Positions 16,290 to 23,777 are shown, counted from the stretch's first letter. The stretch: DNA of 64,000 bases from Dehalococcoidia bacterium (GCA_009377745.1 WHTK01000015.1:1-64000), one strand, 5' to 3'. Numbers and translations: made by a program. Notes: generated by a model from the sequence alone, not told the origin.

Positions 16290-18065
16290 CTATGTCTTAA
16301 GCTTTTCGTCTATCCAAACATGTCGAAATCCTGTAGTCGCGCGAGCGAGTCTAAATGTGTTCCAGTTCTTCACCCAAGGCCAAACGAGGGAGAAAGGCCC
16401 CGTACTGAAATTGACTATTACCGCACCCTGGTAAAGGCCGAGTTCGCGCTGAAGTTCGTAAATTCGTGATCGATATCTTTCCTGATCGATCTCTTTTCCC
16501 GCAGCATCAATCAAGTCAGAGATCTTCTTATGGTCGCTGTCCCATGGCTCGCCACGCCATGAGACGCGGCTGGTCCCGCCGGCAGGATGATGTACACGGA
16601 AAAGTCCGGTGGCGGGGCTGAACCCCATACTGCCTCCGCTGAAGGAAATGTTTCCGTCCCAGTCGCCCTTCGCAGAGATGATATTTGGCACGTAGACCGT
16701 GTTGTATTCGGCGGGCTCATTCTTGACCCGAAAGCCGACCTCCTGCATCATCTCAAGGGCAATATCTGATTCTTTCCCTGCGCCGTGGCTCCGAGTTGAG
16801 ACTCGGGCGACGACGTCGATTCCATTGGCATGGCCCGCAGCTGAAATAAGTTTCCTTGCTTCTGCCTGGTCATATTTGAAGTACTGCCCTGCCGACCCCA
16901 TTTCCTTCCCTGTCGGCTCAAGCCAATAGTCCGACGCACCGCCGGGAATATTGTTGTTGATGATGAGCGTGGGCGGCAGGCCAAAAGACCGTAACGTTTC
17001 AGCCTCTGAAAGAACCTCTGCGAAGAGTTCGCGGTCAAGGGCCATGGCAGCCGCACGTCGTAGCCTCACATCTCTGAAGGGGTTATCGGGTCGACCACTG
17101 AAGTACATGTGAAGATGACTGATACCAATTTCACCCTGGTACGCCAACACGCTTGGCAGGTCATTCATCGTTGCCGGGAGGTCGGCCGGATTGGGAAGGA
17201 GACTCCAGACGCCCTTGGCTCGAAATTGAGAGAGCCTGGTCGCATACTCGGGCAAGATGGGTTGGTCGTAGCCCTCGAGATACGGCACGTTGTTCAAGAA
17301 ATACCCCGGGTTTCGGCGCCAGCGAAATGCTACCGAGGGCTCATACTCAAGCATCCATGGACCGGAGCCTCGAGTGGTCGTCTGGGGCTTGAACTTGTCC
17401 TCGGCCTCAATAGGAGCAATCTGGTGTGGACCACCTTCGGCCAGCCCAGCAAGTAGGGCCGACCACGGGAACGCCATCTTGTAAACCACGGTGCGGCTAT
17501 CGATCGCCGTAACGGACTCAATGGGCACAGCCGGGTCTTTCTTGTTGGCCAGCGTTGAGGCGTAAGTATTGACCTCCACCATCTTGTCCCAGCTGTAAGC
17601 GACGTCTTGTGCATTTAGCACGCGACCGTTGGTGGGGGCGCGTGGATCAAACCTGTTGTTCGGCCGGAGCTTGGCAATGAGGCGTAAGCCACCATCTGCC
17701 AACTCATAACTTTCGGCCGCGTCACCCTCGAAGACCTGAGACTTTGTGCCGCCGGGAAACTCCTTCTCACGGAGCAGCTTTTGGTACCCTGCGGTCTCTA
17801 TGCCACCCGTCCCAGCGCCACGAATTGTGCTAATCGGGTCAAGGTTGGTTTCGTCGCCAACTGCGTGATCAGCGAAGATTCCGCCATGCTGCGCTTGGTT
17901 GGAGGTGTCCTCAGGATTTGTTATCAGGCCCTGCTGCTTCGGCTCCTCGCTGTCTTCACCGCCGCAGCCCAATAGCGAAAGCGTCGTTAACCCTAAGCTA
18001 GTCCCGCCAGCAGCTCTCAATAGCCGCCTCCGCGACAATTGGCGGCTCCAGTAATTTTCGTTCAT
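16290..18065 (-). CDS. ABC-type solute-binding lipoprotein, SBP_bac_5 family (paralogue B)
   Basis: A 591-residue family 5 solute-binding protein with a twin-arginine motif (SRRRLL, residues 11-16) and a lipobox at Cys34 (LSLLGC), so probably Tat-exported and lipid-anchored. The opening MNENYWSRQLSRRRLL matches the cluster A protein (METGYWTKVLTRRKLSRRRLL) closely. The body keeps the family landmarks DVRLRRAAAMALDRE and YFKYDQAEARKLI. A GGGGGTAGGA ribosome binding site precedes ATG 18065. It heads cluster B behind the operator-containing promoter at 18115-18142. As in cluster A, no permease or ATPase is nearby. Confidence 0.9.
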   Translation of the reverse strand: MNENYWSRQLSRRRLLRAAGGTSLGLTTLSLLGCGGEDSEEPKQQGLITNPEDTSNQAQHGGIFADHAVGDETNLDPISTIRGAGTGGIETAGYQKLLREKEFPGGTKSQVFEGDAAESYELADGGLRLIAKLRPNNRFDPRAPTNGRVLNAQDVAYSWDKMVEVNTYASTLANKKDPAVPIESVTAIDSRTVVYKMAFPWSALLAGLAEGGPHQIAPIEAEDKFKPQTTTRGSGPWMLEYEPSVAFRWRRNPGYFLNNVPYLEGYDQPILPEYATRLSQFRAKGVWSLLPNPADLPATMNDLPSVLAYQGEIGISHLHMYFSGRPDNPFRDVRLRRAAAMALDRELFAEVLSEAETLRSFGLPPTLIINNNIPGGASDYWLEPTGKEMGSAGQYFKYDQAEARKLISAAGHANGIDVVARVSTRSHGAGKESDIALEMMQEVGFRVKNEPAEYNTVYVPNIISAKGDWDGNISFSGGSMGFSPATGLFRVHHPAGGTSRVSWRGEPWDSDHKKISDLIDAAGKEIDQERYRSRIYELQRELGLYQGAVIVNFSTGPFSLVWPWVKNWNTFRLARATTGFRHVWIDEKLKT

Positions 18066-18114
18066 TCCTACCCCCGATTTACGTGGCGCCCTCTATAAGT
18101 GCCTTCCGCGGATG

Positions 18115-18142
18115 ATGATAGTACATCCGGACAACCTGTCAA
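18115..18142 (-). promoter_or_regulatory. cluster B promoter with embedded GntR half-site
   Basis: On the minus strand a perfect -35 TTGACA (18137-18142) and a -10 TATCAT (18115-18120) are separated by 16 bp. The spacer contains TTGTCCGG (18127-18134), placed 2 nt after the -35 box. The same layout occurs in the promoter at 19067-19097. It lies about 50 bp before the binding-protein gene. Occupancy of the spacer by a repressor would block RNA polymerase. Confidence 0.7.
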
Positions 18143-18241
18143 CTGGCGGGACCACTACGGTGTTTCGGGTAGATATTAAGTCAGAAGCCCAGCCCGGTCT
18201 CAAGAAAGCCGCTGAGTAATATCCCCACCGAGGGCATGCGG

Positions 18242-18269
18242 CATATTGTACGGTTGTCCGGACAATATG
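18242..18269. promoter_or_regulatory. perfect palindromic operator TTGTCCGGACAA
   Basis: A perfect 12-bp palindrome TTGTCCGGACAA lies at 18254-18265. It is nested in a second inverted repeat, CATATTGT (18242-18249) with ACAATATG (18262-18269). It falls between the GntR gene and the cluster B promoter. The half-site TTGTCCGG also occurs in both cluster promoters, so this is probably the strongest binding site of the GntR protein and may act as an auxiliary operator about 130 bp from the promoter site. Confidence 0.6.
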
Positions 18270-18284
18270 TCCATAGTAAGGAGA

Positions 18285-19022
18285 TTAGACCAGGAATTCA
18301 GGCTCGGCCTGGTGTACGTAGTACTTACAGCGGTCACCTCGAACTATGACTTTTCGGTACTCAAACGGCTCGTCCCCGACCGTTGAGGTCAAGTAGGTGA
18401 TAAGGAGTGCTGGAGCCCCGACCTTGCTATCCAACTCAGCGGCCTCCTCCTGGTCCAAGATAGTGATCTCGATCTCCTTGTGTTGATGAATCCCGGCGAC
18501 ACCGTAATGCCTGTTCAGTGTCCTGATAACTGAGTTCAGCTCACCGAACTTTTTGTCGAAGCCTGGAAAGCGTCTGACGGGCAGCCAATTTATTACAAGC
18601 AACAAGGGTTCGGACTGTAATACGACCCTGCGTCTAAGCTCGTAAACGTCTTCGCCTTCCGGGATCCCCAAGTGAGTCGCAACGGAGCGGGGAGCAGGCA
18701 CAGTGGTGAGCTTCTGAATCTCCTGAGTCGGCAGTGCATCAGCCTGCAGCATGCCCTTGTACGGACTGAATAGCTCCATGAGATTATTCGCCACCTTCGG
18801 CCTTCCGACGAAGGTACCCAAACCCTGATGCCTTTCAATTAGGCCTTGACTTGCGAGTGACTGCATGGCTTGCCGAACCGTAGAGCGACTCACTTCGAAC
18901 TCAGAGCAGATCTGCATTTCCGCGGGCAACTGATGACCAGGCGGCCATTCGCCACTCTCAATCTTCTCCGTCAGCAACGCCTTCAACTGATGATAGAGAG
19001 GCACGACATCTCTTTTAAGCAC
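18285..19022 (-). CDS. GntR-family (HutC/UTRA-type) transcriptional regulator
   Basis: A 245-residue regulator. The N-terminal GntR winged helix-turn-helix covers about residues 5-75 (PLYHQLKALLTEKI, LPAEMQICSEFEVSRSTVRQAM, GLGTFVGRP). A UTRA ligand-binding domain covers about residues 95-240, the hallmark of the HutC subfamily. The start is a GTG (19020-19022) with a weak upstream site. The gene sits between cluster B and the XDH small-subunit operon. TTGTCCGG motifs lie in both flanking promoters and as a full palindrome at 18254-18265, so it very likely controls both units and perhaps itself. Most HutC regulators are repressors relieved by a pathway metabolite; the ligand here is unknown. 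Confidence 0.9.
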   Translation of the reverse strand: MLKRDVVPLYHQLKALLTEKIESGEWPPGHQLPAEMQICSEFEVSRSTVRQAMQSLASQGLIERHQGLGTFVGRPKVANNLMELFSPYKGMLQADALPTQEIQKLTTVPAPRSVATHLGIPEGEDVYELRRRVVLQSEPLLLVINWLPVRRFPGFDKKFGELNSVIRTLNRHYGVAGIHQHKEIEITILDQEEAAELDSKVGAPALLITYLTSTVGDEPFEYRKVIVRGDRCKYYVHQAEPEFLV

Positions 19023-19066
19023 GAGGCTATTCTAGAGAATTCGCCGCCAAAAGCGCCAGGCCGTGC

Positions 19067-19097
19067 TTGACAGATTGTCCGGTTGTTCGGTCATACT
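19067..19097 (+). promoter_or_regulatory. promoter of the XDH small/medium subunit operon with GntR half-site
   Basis: A perfect -35 TTGACA (19067-19072) is followed after 2 nt by TTGTCCGG (19075-19082 region) and by a CATACT -10-like box at 19092-19097, giving a 19-bp spacing that is slightly long. The order TTGACA, two bases, TTGTCCGG is the same as in the cluster B promoter on the other strand. The first gene downstream starts at 19136. Confidence 0.6.
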
Positions 19098-19135
19098 AGC
19101 CTCCGTTTGTATTTTTCGCTTTAGGGGGCGACGCC

Positions 19136-19488
19136 ATGCTGTCCAGGGAGGAAACCAAAGCTCTGTTCCGCGTTGAACCTGGTACTCAGATACGAGATTC
19201 CCTCGGTGAGGTAAAGGATGACGATTTGAAGCAGCAGGCGCAGAGGCTTGATAAAGAGAATCCACCAACCGCCTCAAGTCCATCGGGCTATGAATATCGA
19301 CTTTTCTGAGAACGGAGCACGGACAGTGGGATCATTCAGCTCTAACGGACCACTTGACGGGCGGTTGGGAGTTGGTGGTGCGATATGAGGAAGAGGATTC
19401 CACCTCTCTAGCCTGCAACCGAAAGCACTGCGCAGTCGTCTTTCGTCGTCCGCGCAGTCAGAATTCAGGCGTGAAGGAGGGGGCATGA
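19136..19488 (+). pseudogene. frameshifted DUF4177-like (WELV) gene preceding the XDH small subunit
   Basis: ATG 19136 has an AGGGGG ribosome binding site about 8 nt upstream. Its frame runs 57 codons (MLSREETKALFRVEPG to GYEYRLF) to a TGA at 19307-19309. The -1 frame then continues coherently (LRTEHGQWDHSALTDHLTG, GWELVVRYEEED, VVFRRPR) to TGA 19486-19488, which overlaps the ATG of the XDH small subunit. Joined, the two parts match the whole of the small protein at 10463-10693 (YEYRL, GWELVV-Y, FRR) with an added N-terminal region. One missing base around 19304-19310 explains the break. It may be genuine decay or an assembly error. Confidence 0.6.
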
Positions 19489-19967
19489 ACGCGGATGTGA
19501 GCCAGCCGGTGCGGCTGCGGGTGAACGGTGAGCAACGAGAGGCGCAAGCGCCATCGACGCGGACGCTGGTCGATTTGCTGCGCTACGACCTGGGGCTGAC
19601 GGGCACGAAGGAAGCCTGCGGCGTCGGCGTATGTGGCGCCTGCACGATCATGTTGGACGGGCGGATGGTCGCCTCCTGCATCGTGCTGGCTGTCCAGGCC
19701 GATGGCGCCGAGATCAAGACGATCGAGGGCATCGGCGACGCGGAGCACCTCGACCCGGTGCAGGAGAGCTTCATCCGCAACGGCGGCTTCCAGTGCGGCA
19801 TCTGCACGCCGGGCCAGATCGTGGCGGCGCGGGCGCTGCTGGATGAGATACCCTCGCCGACCGAGGACCAGATCAAGGAATGGATGATGGGTAATCTCTG
19901 CCGCTGCACCGGCTACTACCAGATCATCGACTCGATCAAGGATGCCGCCGGACAGGCGAAGGCATAG
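19485..19967 (+). CDS. xanthine dehydrogenase family [2Fe-2S] (small) subunit
   Basis: The iron-sulfur subunit of an XDH/CO-dehydrogenase-type complex, 160 aa, passing electrons from the Mo centre to FAD. The plant-ferredoxin-type cluster is bound by Cys45, Cys50, Cys53 and Cys65 (ACGVGVCGACT). The second cluster uses Cys104, Cys107, Cys139 and Cys141 (CGICTPG and CRCTGY). All eight ligands are present. ATG 19485 has GGAGG upstream and overlaps the preceding frame's stop. The FAD subunit follows after 2 bp. No large subunit is in this operon; the two at 8128-10353 and 10813-13059 lack partners, so they are the likely companions. Confidence 0.95.
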   Translation: MNADVSQPVRLRVNGEQREAQAPSTRTLVDLLRYDLGLTGTKEACGVGVCGACTIMLDGRMVASCIVLAVQADGAEIKTIEGIGDAEHLDPVQESFIRNGGFQCGICTPGQIVAARALLDEIPSPTEDQIKEWMMGNLCRCTGYYQIIDSIKDAAGQAKA

Positions 19968-19969
19968 CG

Positions 19970-20830
19970 ATGCAGCCATTCAGCTTCCACAGACCTACTT
20001 CCTTAGACGAGACCTTCTCGTTGCTGGAGCAGCACGGCGACGAGGCGCGCATGATCGCGGGCGGGACGGCGCTGGTGGTGATGATGAAGCAGTCGCTGTT
20101 CACGGCGGAGCACCTGATCAGCCTCGACCGCGTGCCGGGCCTCTCGGGGATCCGCGGCGAAGCGGACGGGCTGCACATCGGGGCGCTGACGCGGCACCGG
20201 GAGCTCGAGATGTCGCCGGTCGTGAGGTCGGCGGCCCCCTTCCTGGCCGAGGTCTACAGCCATGTCGCGACGGTGCGCATCCGCAACCAGGCGACGGTCG
20301 GCGGCGGACTGGCCCACGCCGACCCGAACCAGGACCCGCCGGCGGCATTCATCACGCTGGAGGCGCGGGTGAAGCTGGTCTCGCGCAACGGCGAGCGGCT
20401 GGTGCCGGTGGCGGAGCTGTTCAGCGACTACTACGAGACGGTGATCCAGCCGGGAGAGCTGCTGACGGAGGTCATCGTGCCGCCGGTTGCTCCTGGGACC
20501 AGGACGGCGTACCTGAAGTTCCTGCCTCGAACTGAGGATGACTACGCGACGGTCGCGGTGGGCGCGACGGCGCAGATGCAGGGCGGCGTCGTCCAGAAGC
20601 TGAAGGTGGCGCTGATTGCTGCCGCCCCGACGGCACTGTCGGCCACGGTTGTTGAAGACCAACTCGTCGGCAAGAGCGTGACGCCGGCTGCAATCCGGCA
20701 GGCGGCCGAGGCGGTCGAGGCGATCGTCGACCCGCTGGACGACTTCCGGGGGTCTTCGTCGTACAAGCGCGACATGGCAGTGGTATTTACCCGCCGCGCC
20801 CTGGAGCGCGTGCTACAGGACGGCGCATGA
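19970..20830 (+). CDS. xanthine dehydrogenase family FAD-binding (medium) subunit
   Basis: The flavoprotein subunit (CoxM/CutM-like), 286 aa. The FAD-binding domain of the molybdopterin dehydrogenase family begins MQPFSFHRPTSLDETFSLL. The usual motifs AGGTALVVMMKQ and TVRIRNQATVGGGLAHADPNQD bind the FAD pyrophosphate. The CO-dehydrogenase flavoprotein C-terminal domain covers about residues 175-280. It is 2 bp after the small subunit and its stop overlaps the start of the coxG-like gene by 4 bp, a coupled operon. Confidence 0.94.
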   Translation: MQPFSFHRPTSLDETFSLLEQHGDEARMIAGGTALVVMMKQSLFTAEHLISLDRVPGLSGIRGEADGLHIGALTRHRELEMSPVVRSAAPFLAEVYSHVATVRIRNQATVGGGLAHADPNQDPPAAFITLEARVKLVSRNGERLVPVAELFSDYYETVIQPGELLTEVIVPPVAPGTRTAYLKFLPRTEDDYATVAVGATAQMQGGVVQKLKVALIAAAPTALSATVVEDQLVGKSVTPAAIRQAAEAVEAIVDPLDDFRGSSSYKRDMAVVFTRRALERVLQDGA

Positions 20831-21276
20831 AGTTCGAACACAACATCCGCGTCGCGGCGCCCAAGGCCAAGGTCCAGGCGTTCCTGGACGACTTCGAGAA
20901 GGCGGCGCTGTGCCTGCCGGGTGTCGAAGCAGTCAAGGCGCTGGGCGACGGCAACTACGAGGGGCGCGTCAAGGTTAAGGTGGGGCCGCTGGGCTTCAAC
21001 ATGACCGGTCGAGCCAGGCCCGAGAGCCGCGCCGATGGCGTTTGGACGGTGCACGGCGAAGGCAAGGACGCCCGTGTCGGGGCCGGCGTCAAGGCGGAGC
21101 TGGAGGCGACGTCGGTGGAGGCGGACGGCGGCGCGGCGACGGACCTGCAGGTGCTGGCAGATGTCCAGTTCTCGGGGCCGCTGGCCGGGTTGGGGCAGCC
21201 GCTGATCAAGAAGAAGGCGGACGCGATGGTCGCGGAGTTCGCGGAGAACCTGCGCAAGGCGATAGCTGCCGAGTAA
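20827..21276 (+). CDS. CoxG-like SRPBCC protein
   Basis: A 149-residue SRPBCC-fold protein (MKFEHNIRVAAPKAKVQAFL, then LCLPGVEAVKALGDGNYEG) typical of CoxG partners of XDH/CO-dehydrogenase complexes. The starting ATG overlaps the FAD subunit's stop (ATGA). It ends the three-gene electron-transfer operon and is followed by a short direct repeat of GTAACA units (about 21277-21300) and a terminator hairpin. A second CoxG-like gene lies in cluster B. Confidence 0.88.
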   Translation: MKFEHNIRVAAPKAKVQAFLDDFEKAALCLPGVEAVKALGDGNYEGRVKVKVGPLGFNMTGRARPESRADGVWTVHGEGKDARVGAGVKAELEATSVEADGGAATDLQVLADVQFSGPLAGLGQPLIKKKADAMVAEFAENLRKAIAAE

Positions 21277-21303
21277 CAGGTAACAAGTAACAGGTAACAA
21301 GAG

Positions 21304-21340
21304 AGCCCGGCCGAGGTGGAAATCGTCCGGGCTTCTTCAT
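21304..21340 (+). terminator. rho-independent-type terminator after the coxG-like gene
   Basis: A 7-bp stem AGCCCGG (21304-21310) with CCGGGCT (21327-21333) is followed by a T-rich tract (TTCTTC). It sits 27 bp after the end of the XDH small/medium subunit operon. Confidence 0.55.
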
Positions 21341-21447
21341 CTCTTCTTGTGATATGGTAGATTGGTAACATTCTACCATTCAAGCGAGGAGAAGATGAGC
21401 TGACAGAAGACCGAGAACGGATAGAGCGGGTTCAACTTGGCGTACGC

Positions 21448-21729
21448 ATGGAGAAGCGGATGGTCAAGGTCCTCAAGGGCCTGGCCGAGTTCGAGGGACT
21501 GACCTTCGGCCAACTCCTGGAGAAAATCGTGCTGCATTCGTTTGAGCCGCTGCCAACCGACGCACCGGGCGACGAAGTGGAATCGTGCGCAAGTCCGTTC
21601 GGCAAGCGCGCGCACGCGGCGGTGGTTGACCTGAAGCGGATCTACGGCATGGACTTTGATGTGCACGCGTACCGTCAGTTTGCGGACGATGTTGCAGCGG
21701 CCGAGGAGCCAGAAAGTGGTACACCATGA
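21448..21729 (+). CDS. small conserved hypothetical protein (RHH-like?)
   Basis: A 93-residue protein, MEKRMVKVLKGLAEFEGLTF then GQLLEKIVLHSFEPLP, whose first half looks like the short strand-helix-helix plan of ribbon-helix-helix proteins. Its stop overlaps the methyltransferase start (ATGA). The reading frame is open further upstream, and the translated upstream stretch (EDRERIERVQLGVR) looks coding. That part would begin at CTG 21400, spaced 8 nt from an AGGAG at 21387-21391. The only nearby ATG (21395) hits a stop after two codons. So either CTG is used or one base is missing at about 21398-21402. Function unknown. Confidence 0.6.
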   Translation: MEKRMVKVLKGLAEFEGLTFGQLLEKIVLHSFEPLPTDAPGDEVESCASPFGKRAHAAVVDLKRIYGMDFDVHAYRQFADDVAAAEEPESGTP

Positions 21730-22562
21730 CCGAAACACAAGACTCAACGGATCTAGAGAGGACAGCCAGCGAGAGCCTGATGCAGAGTTACGATGCGTGG
21801 GAGCAAGTCGAGGATCAGGTCAATGAAATTCTAGACCAGAGCCTTAATCCTCGCGGCTACGACATGCTATATGACCTTGTAGCCGAACTCGGCCTTCCAG
21901 CTGGCGCTCGGGCCTTAGATGTTGGTTGTGGCCGAGGCCCCCATGCGATTCACCTCGCCGAGAGTTTTCAAATGAAGGTGCTCGGTATAGACCCCGTCCC
22001 GTATGCCATCGAAGCGGCGCGTAAGAAATTGATCGAACGAGCGGGTTCAAACCCTGGCTTGGCTGAGCTAGTCCAATTCGAGGTAGGCTGGGCGGAAGCA
22101 TTGCCTGCCGAGGACGGATCAGTGGACCTGATCTGGTGCCGGGATGTACTGGAACTCGTACCAGATTTGAAGGCTGCATATCAGGAGTTCCATCGCGTCT
22201 TGAAGCCCGATGGGTGGGCGTTGGTGTATCAGATGTTCGCTTCTGATCCCGAGCTACGGCCGCCCGATGTTCAAGCCGAAAATGTGGAGCCAGAATACGC
22301 CGAAGCCGCGATGAAGGCGGCCGGCCTTCAGATCGAGAAGTGCATCGAGGTAGGGTCCGAGTTTGGCGAGTACGCGCAGGAACAAACTGGCATAGCAGGC
22401 AGGATGCTGATGCACGCGGCGCGCCTTCTCCGCGCCCCTGACCGCTACATAGAGCAGTTCGGGAAGGACAACTATGACATCGCATTGGGCGACGCCTATT
22501 GGCATGTCTACCGGCTTCTCGGCAAGATCAACTATCGGATCTATCTGCTAAGAGCGTCGTGA
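21726..22562 (+). CDS. class I SAM-dependent methyltransferase
   Basis: A 278-residue methyltransferase (methyltransferase_11-like). Motif I is ARALDVGCGRGPHAIHLAE at about residues 59-77, followed by the acidic motif II VLGID, the motif-III-like EDGSVDLIWCRDVLELV, and FHRVLKPDGWALVY. The substrate is not evident. It is coupled to the small gene upstream by a 4-bp overlap. Base composition is more AT-rich than the core genes that follow, which may point to a recent acquisition of this pair. Confidence 0.85.
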   Translation: MTETQDSTDLERTASESLMQSYDAWEQVEDQVNEILDQSLNPRGYDMLYDLVAELGLPAGARALDVGCGRGPHAIHLAESFQMKVLGIDPVPYAIEAARKKLIERAGSNPGLAELVQFEVGWAEALPAEDGSVDLIWCRDVLELVPDLKAAYQEFHRVLKPDGWALVYQMFASDPELRPPDVQAENVEPEYAEAAMKAAGLQIEKCIEVGSEFGEYAQEQTGIAGRMLMHAARLLRAPDRYIEQFGKDNYDIALGDAYWHVYRLLGKINYRIYLLRAS

Positions 22563-22592
22563 CTTGCGGGTGGCGTCGGAGTAGACGAACCG

Positions 22593-22627
22593 TTGGCTCA
22601 TCCTTCGAGTGCCTCAGGATGAGCGGT
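22593..22627. repeat. dispersed palindromic repeat (GCTCATCCT/AGGATGAGC), copy 1
   Basis: Perfect 9-bp arms GCTCATCCT (22596-22604) and AGGATGAGC (22616-22624) enclose TCGAGTGCCTC. The same arms recur at 33279-33338 with a longer centre. It lies between convergent genes and may also serve as a terminator hairpin. Confidence 0.6.
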
Positions 22628-22639
22628 TCGGTAGCGTCA

Positions 22640-23722
22640 TTAAATAACGCGGCCTTTTGGCATATTGACCCAGGAGCTCATCTCGTGGGGGAGGGTGACG
22701 GGGTGGGCGGCGCGGATGTGCGCGGGGCCGATCTGGTCGACGCTGCTGACGCCGAGGAGGCCCATGGCGGAGACGAACTCGGACTCGAGGATTTCGAGGA
22801 CGCGGACGATGCCGTCCTTGCCGGCCGCGGCGGCGCCCCAGCATTGGAGCTTGCCGACGGCGACGGCCCTGGCGCCGAGCGCGAGGGCTTTGATCACGTC
22901 GGCGCCGCGCTGGACGCCGCCATCGAGGATGACCTGGGCCTGGCCCTGGACGGCATCGACGATCTCGGGCAGGTTATCGAGGCTGCCGGCGCCGTGGTCT
23001 AGCTGCCGGCCGCCGTGGTTGGAGACCCAGATGACGTCGATGCCGTGACGGACGGCGAGGGCGGCATCCTCGGCGGTGGCGACACCCTTGAGCATGATGG
23101 AGCCGTCCCACATCGTCTTGATCTCGTCCAGGACGTCCCAGCTTAGCATTGACAGGTAGTTGGGGCGGGCGCCCTCGGCGGCGCGCGCGAAGGCCGGCGC
23201 CCAGGCGACGGAGGCGGTGCGCTCGCGGCGGCTGGTGAGCGCCATATCCACCGTCACGGCGATGGCGATGTAGCCGGCGGCCTTGACGCGGTCGAGCAGC
23301 TCTCTGGTCCAGGCCGCGTCGCCGCGGACGTTGAGCTGGAAGATCTTGGGGCCATCGCCTGCGGCTGCGGTCTCTTCGAGGGAGGGCTGGGTGTTGGTGC
23401 TGACGGCCTGGATGGTGCCGAACTCGGCGGCGGCCTCGGCAGCCACGGCGGCGCCTTCGGGATGGATATGCTGCATGAGGCCGATGGGCGCCAGCATGAC
23501 GGGGATGCGCATGTGGTGGCCGAGGAAGGTCGTCGAAGGGTCGAGCTTGGAGACGTCGATGAGGACGCGGGGCCGGAGGCCAAGCTTATCGAAGGCGAGA
23601 CGGTTGCGGCGCATCGTCGTCTCGGACTCGGAGCCGCTGACCAGGTAGTCCCAGGCGCCCTGGGCCAGGTTGCGGCGGGCGGCCTGGATGATCTGCTGGT
23701 TGCTGACGTATTCGGCGGTCAT
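22640..23722 (-). CDS. FMN-dependent alpha-hydroxyacid oxidase/dehydrogenase
   Basis: A TIM-barrel flavoenzyme of the glycolate oxidase/lactate dehydrogenase (LldD) family, 360 aa, oxidising 2-hydroxyacids to 2-oxoacids. Signatures include IMLKGVAT (Lys), the active-site block IWVSNHGGRQLDHG (catalytic His and Arg) and VILDGGVQRGADVIKAL for FMN phosphate. ATG 23722 is preceded by GGAGG with a 6-nt spacer; a longer frame to 23797 is unlikely. Relatives include lactate monooxygenase and mandelate dehydrogenase, so the exact substrate is open. It is a single-gene unit. Confidence 0.9.
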   Translation of the reverse strand: MTAEYVSNQQIIQAARRNLAQGAWDYLVSGSESETTMRRNRLAFDKLGLRPRVLIDVSKLDPSTTFLGHHMRIPVMLAPIGLMQHIHPEGAAVAAEAAAEFGTIQAVSTNTQPSLEETAAAGDGPKIFQLNVRGDAAWTRELLDRVKAAGYIAIAVTVDMALTSRRERTASVAWAPAFARAAEGARPNYLSMLSWDVLDEIKTMWDGSIMLKGVATAEDAALAVRHGIDVIWVSNHGGRQLDHGAGSLDNLPEIVDAVQGQAQVILDGGVQRGADVIKALALGARAVAVGKLQCWGAAAAGKDGIVRVLEILESEFVSAMGLLGVSSVDQIGPAHIRAAHPVTLPHEMSSWVNMPKGRVI

Positions 23723-23777
23723 GTGGCGTCCTCCAGATTGAGGCACAGGGTAGCAGATGGGAAGGCGCGTCGTATCG

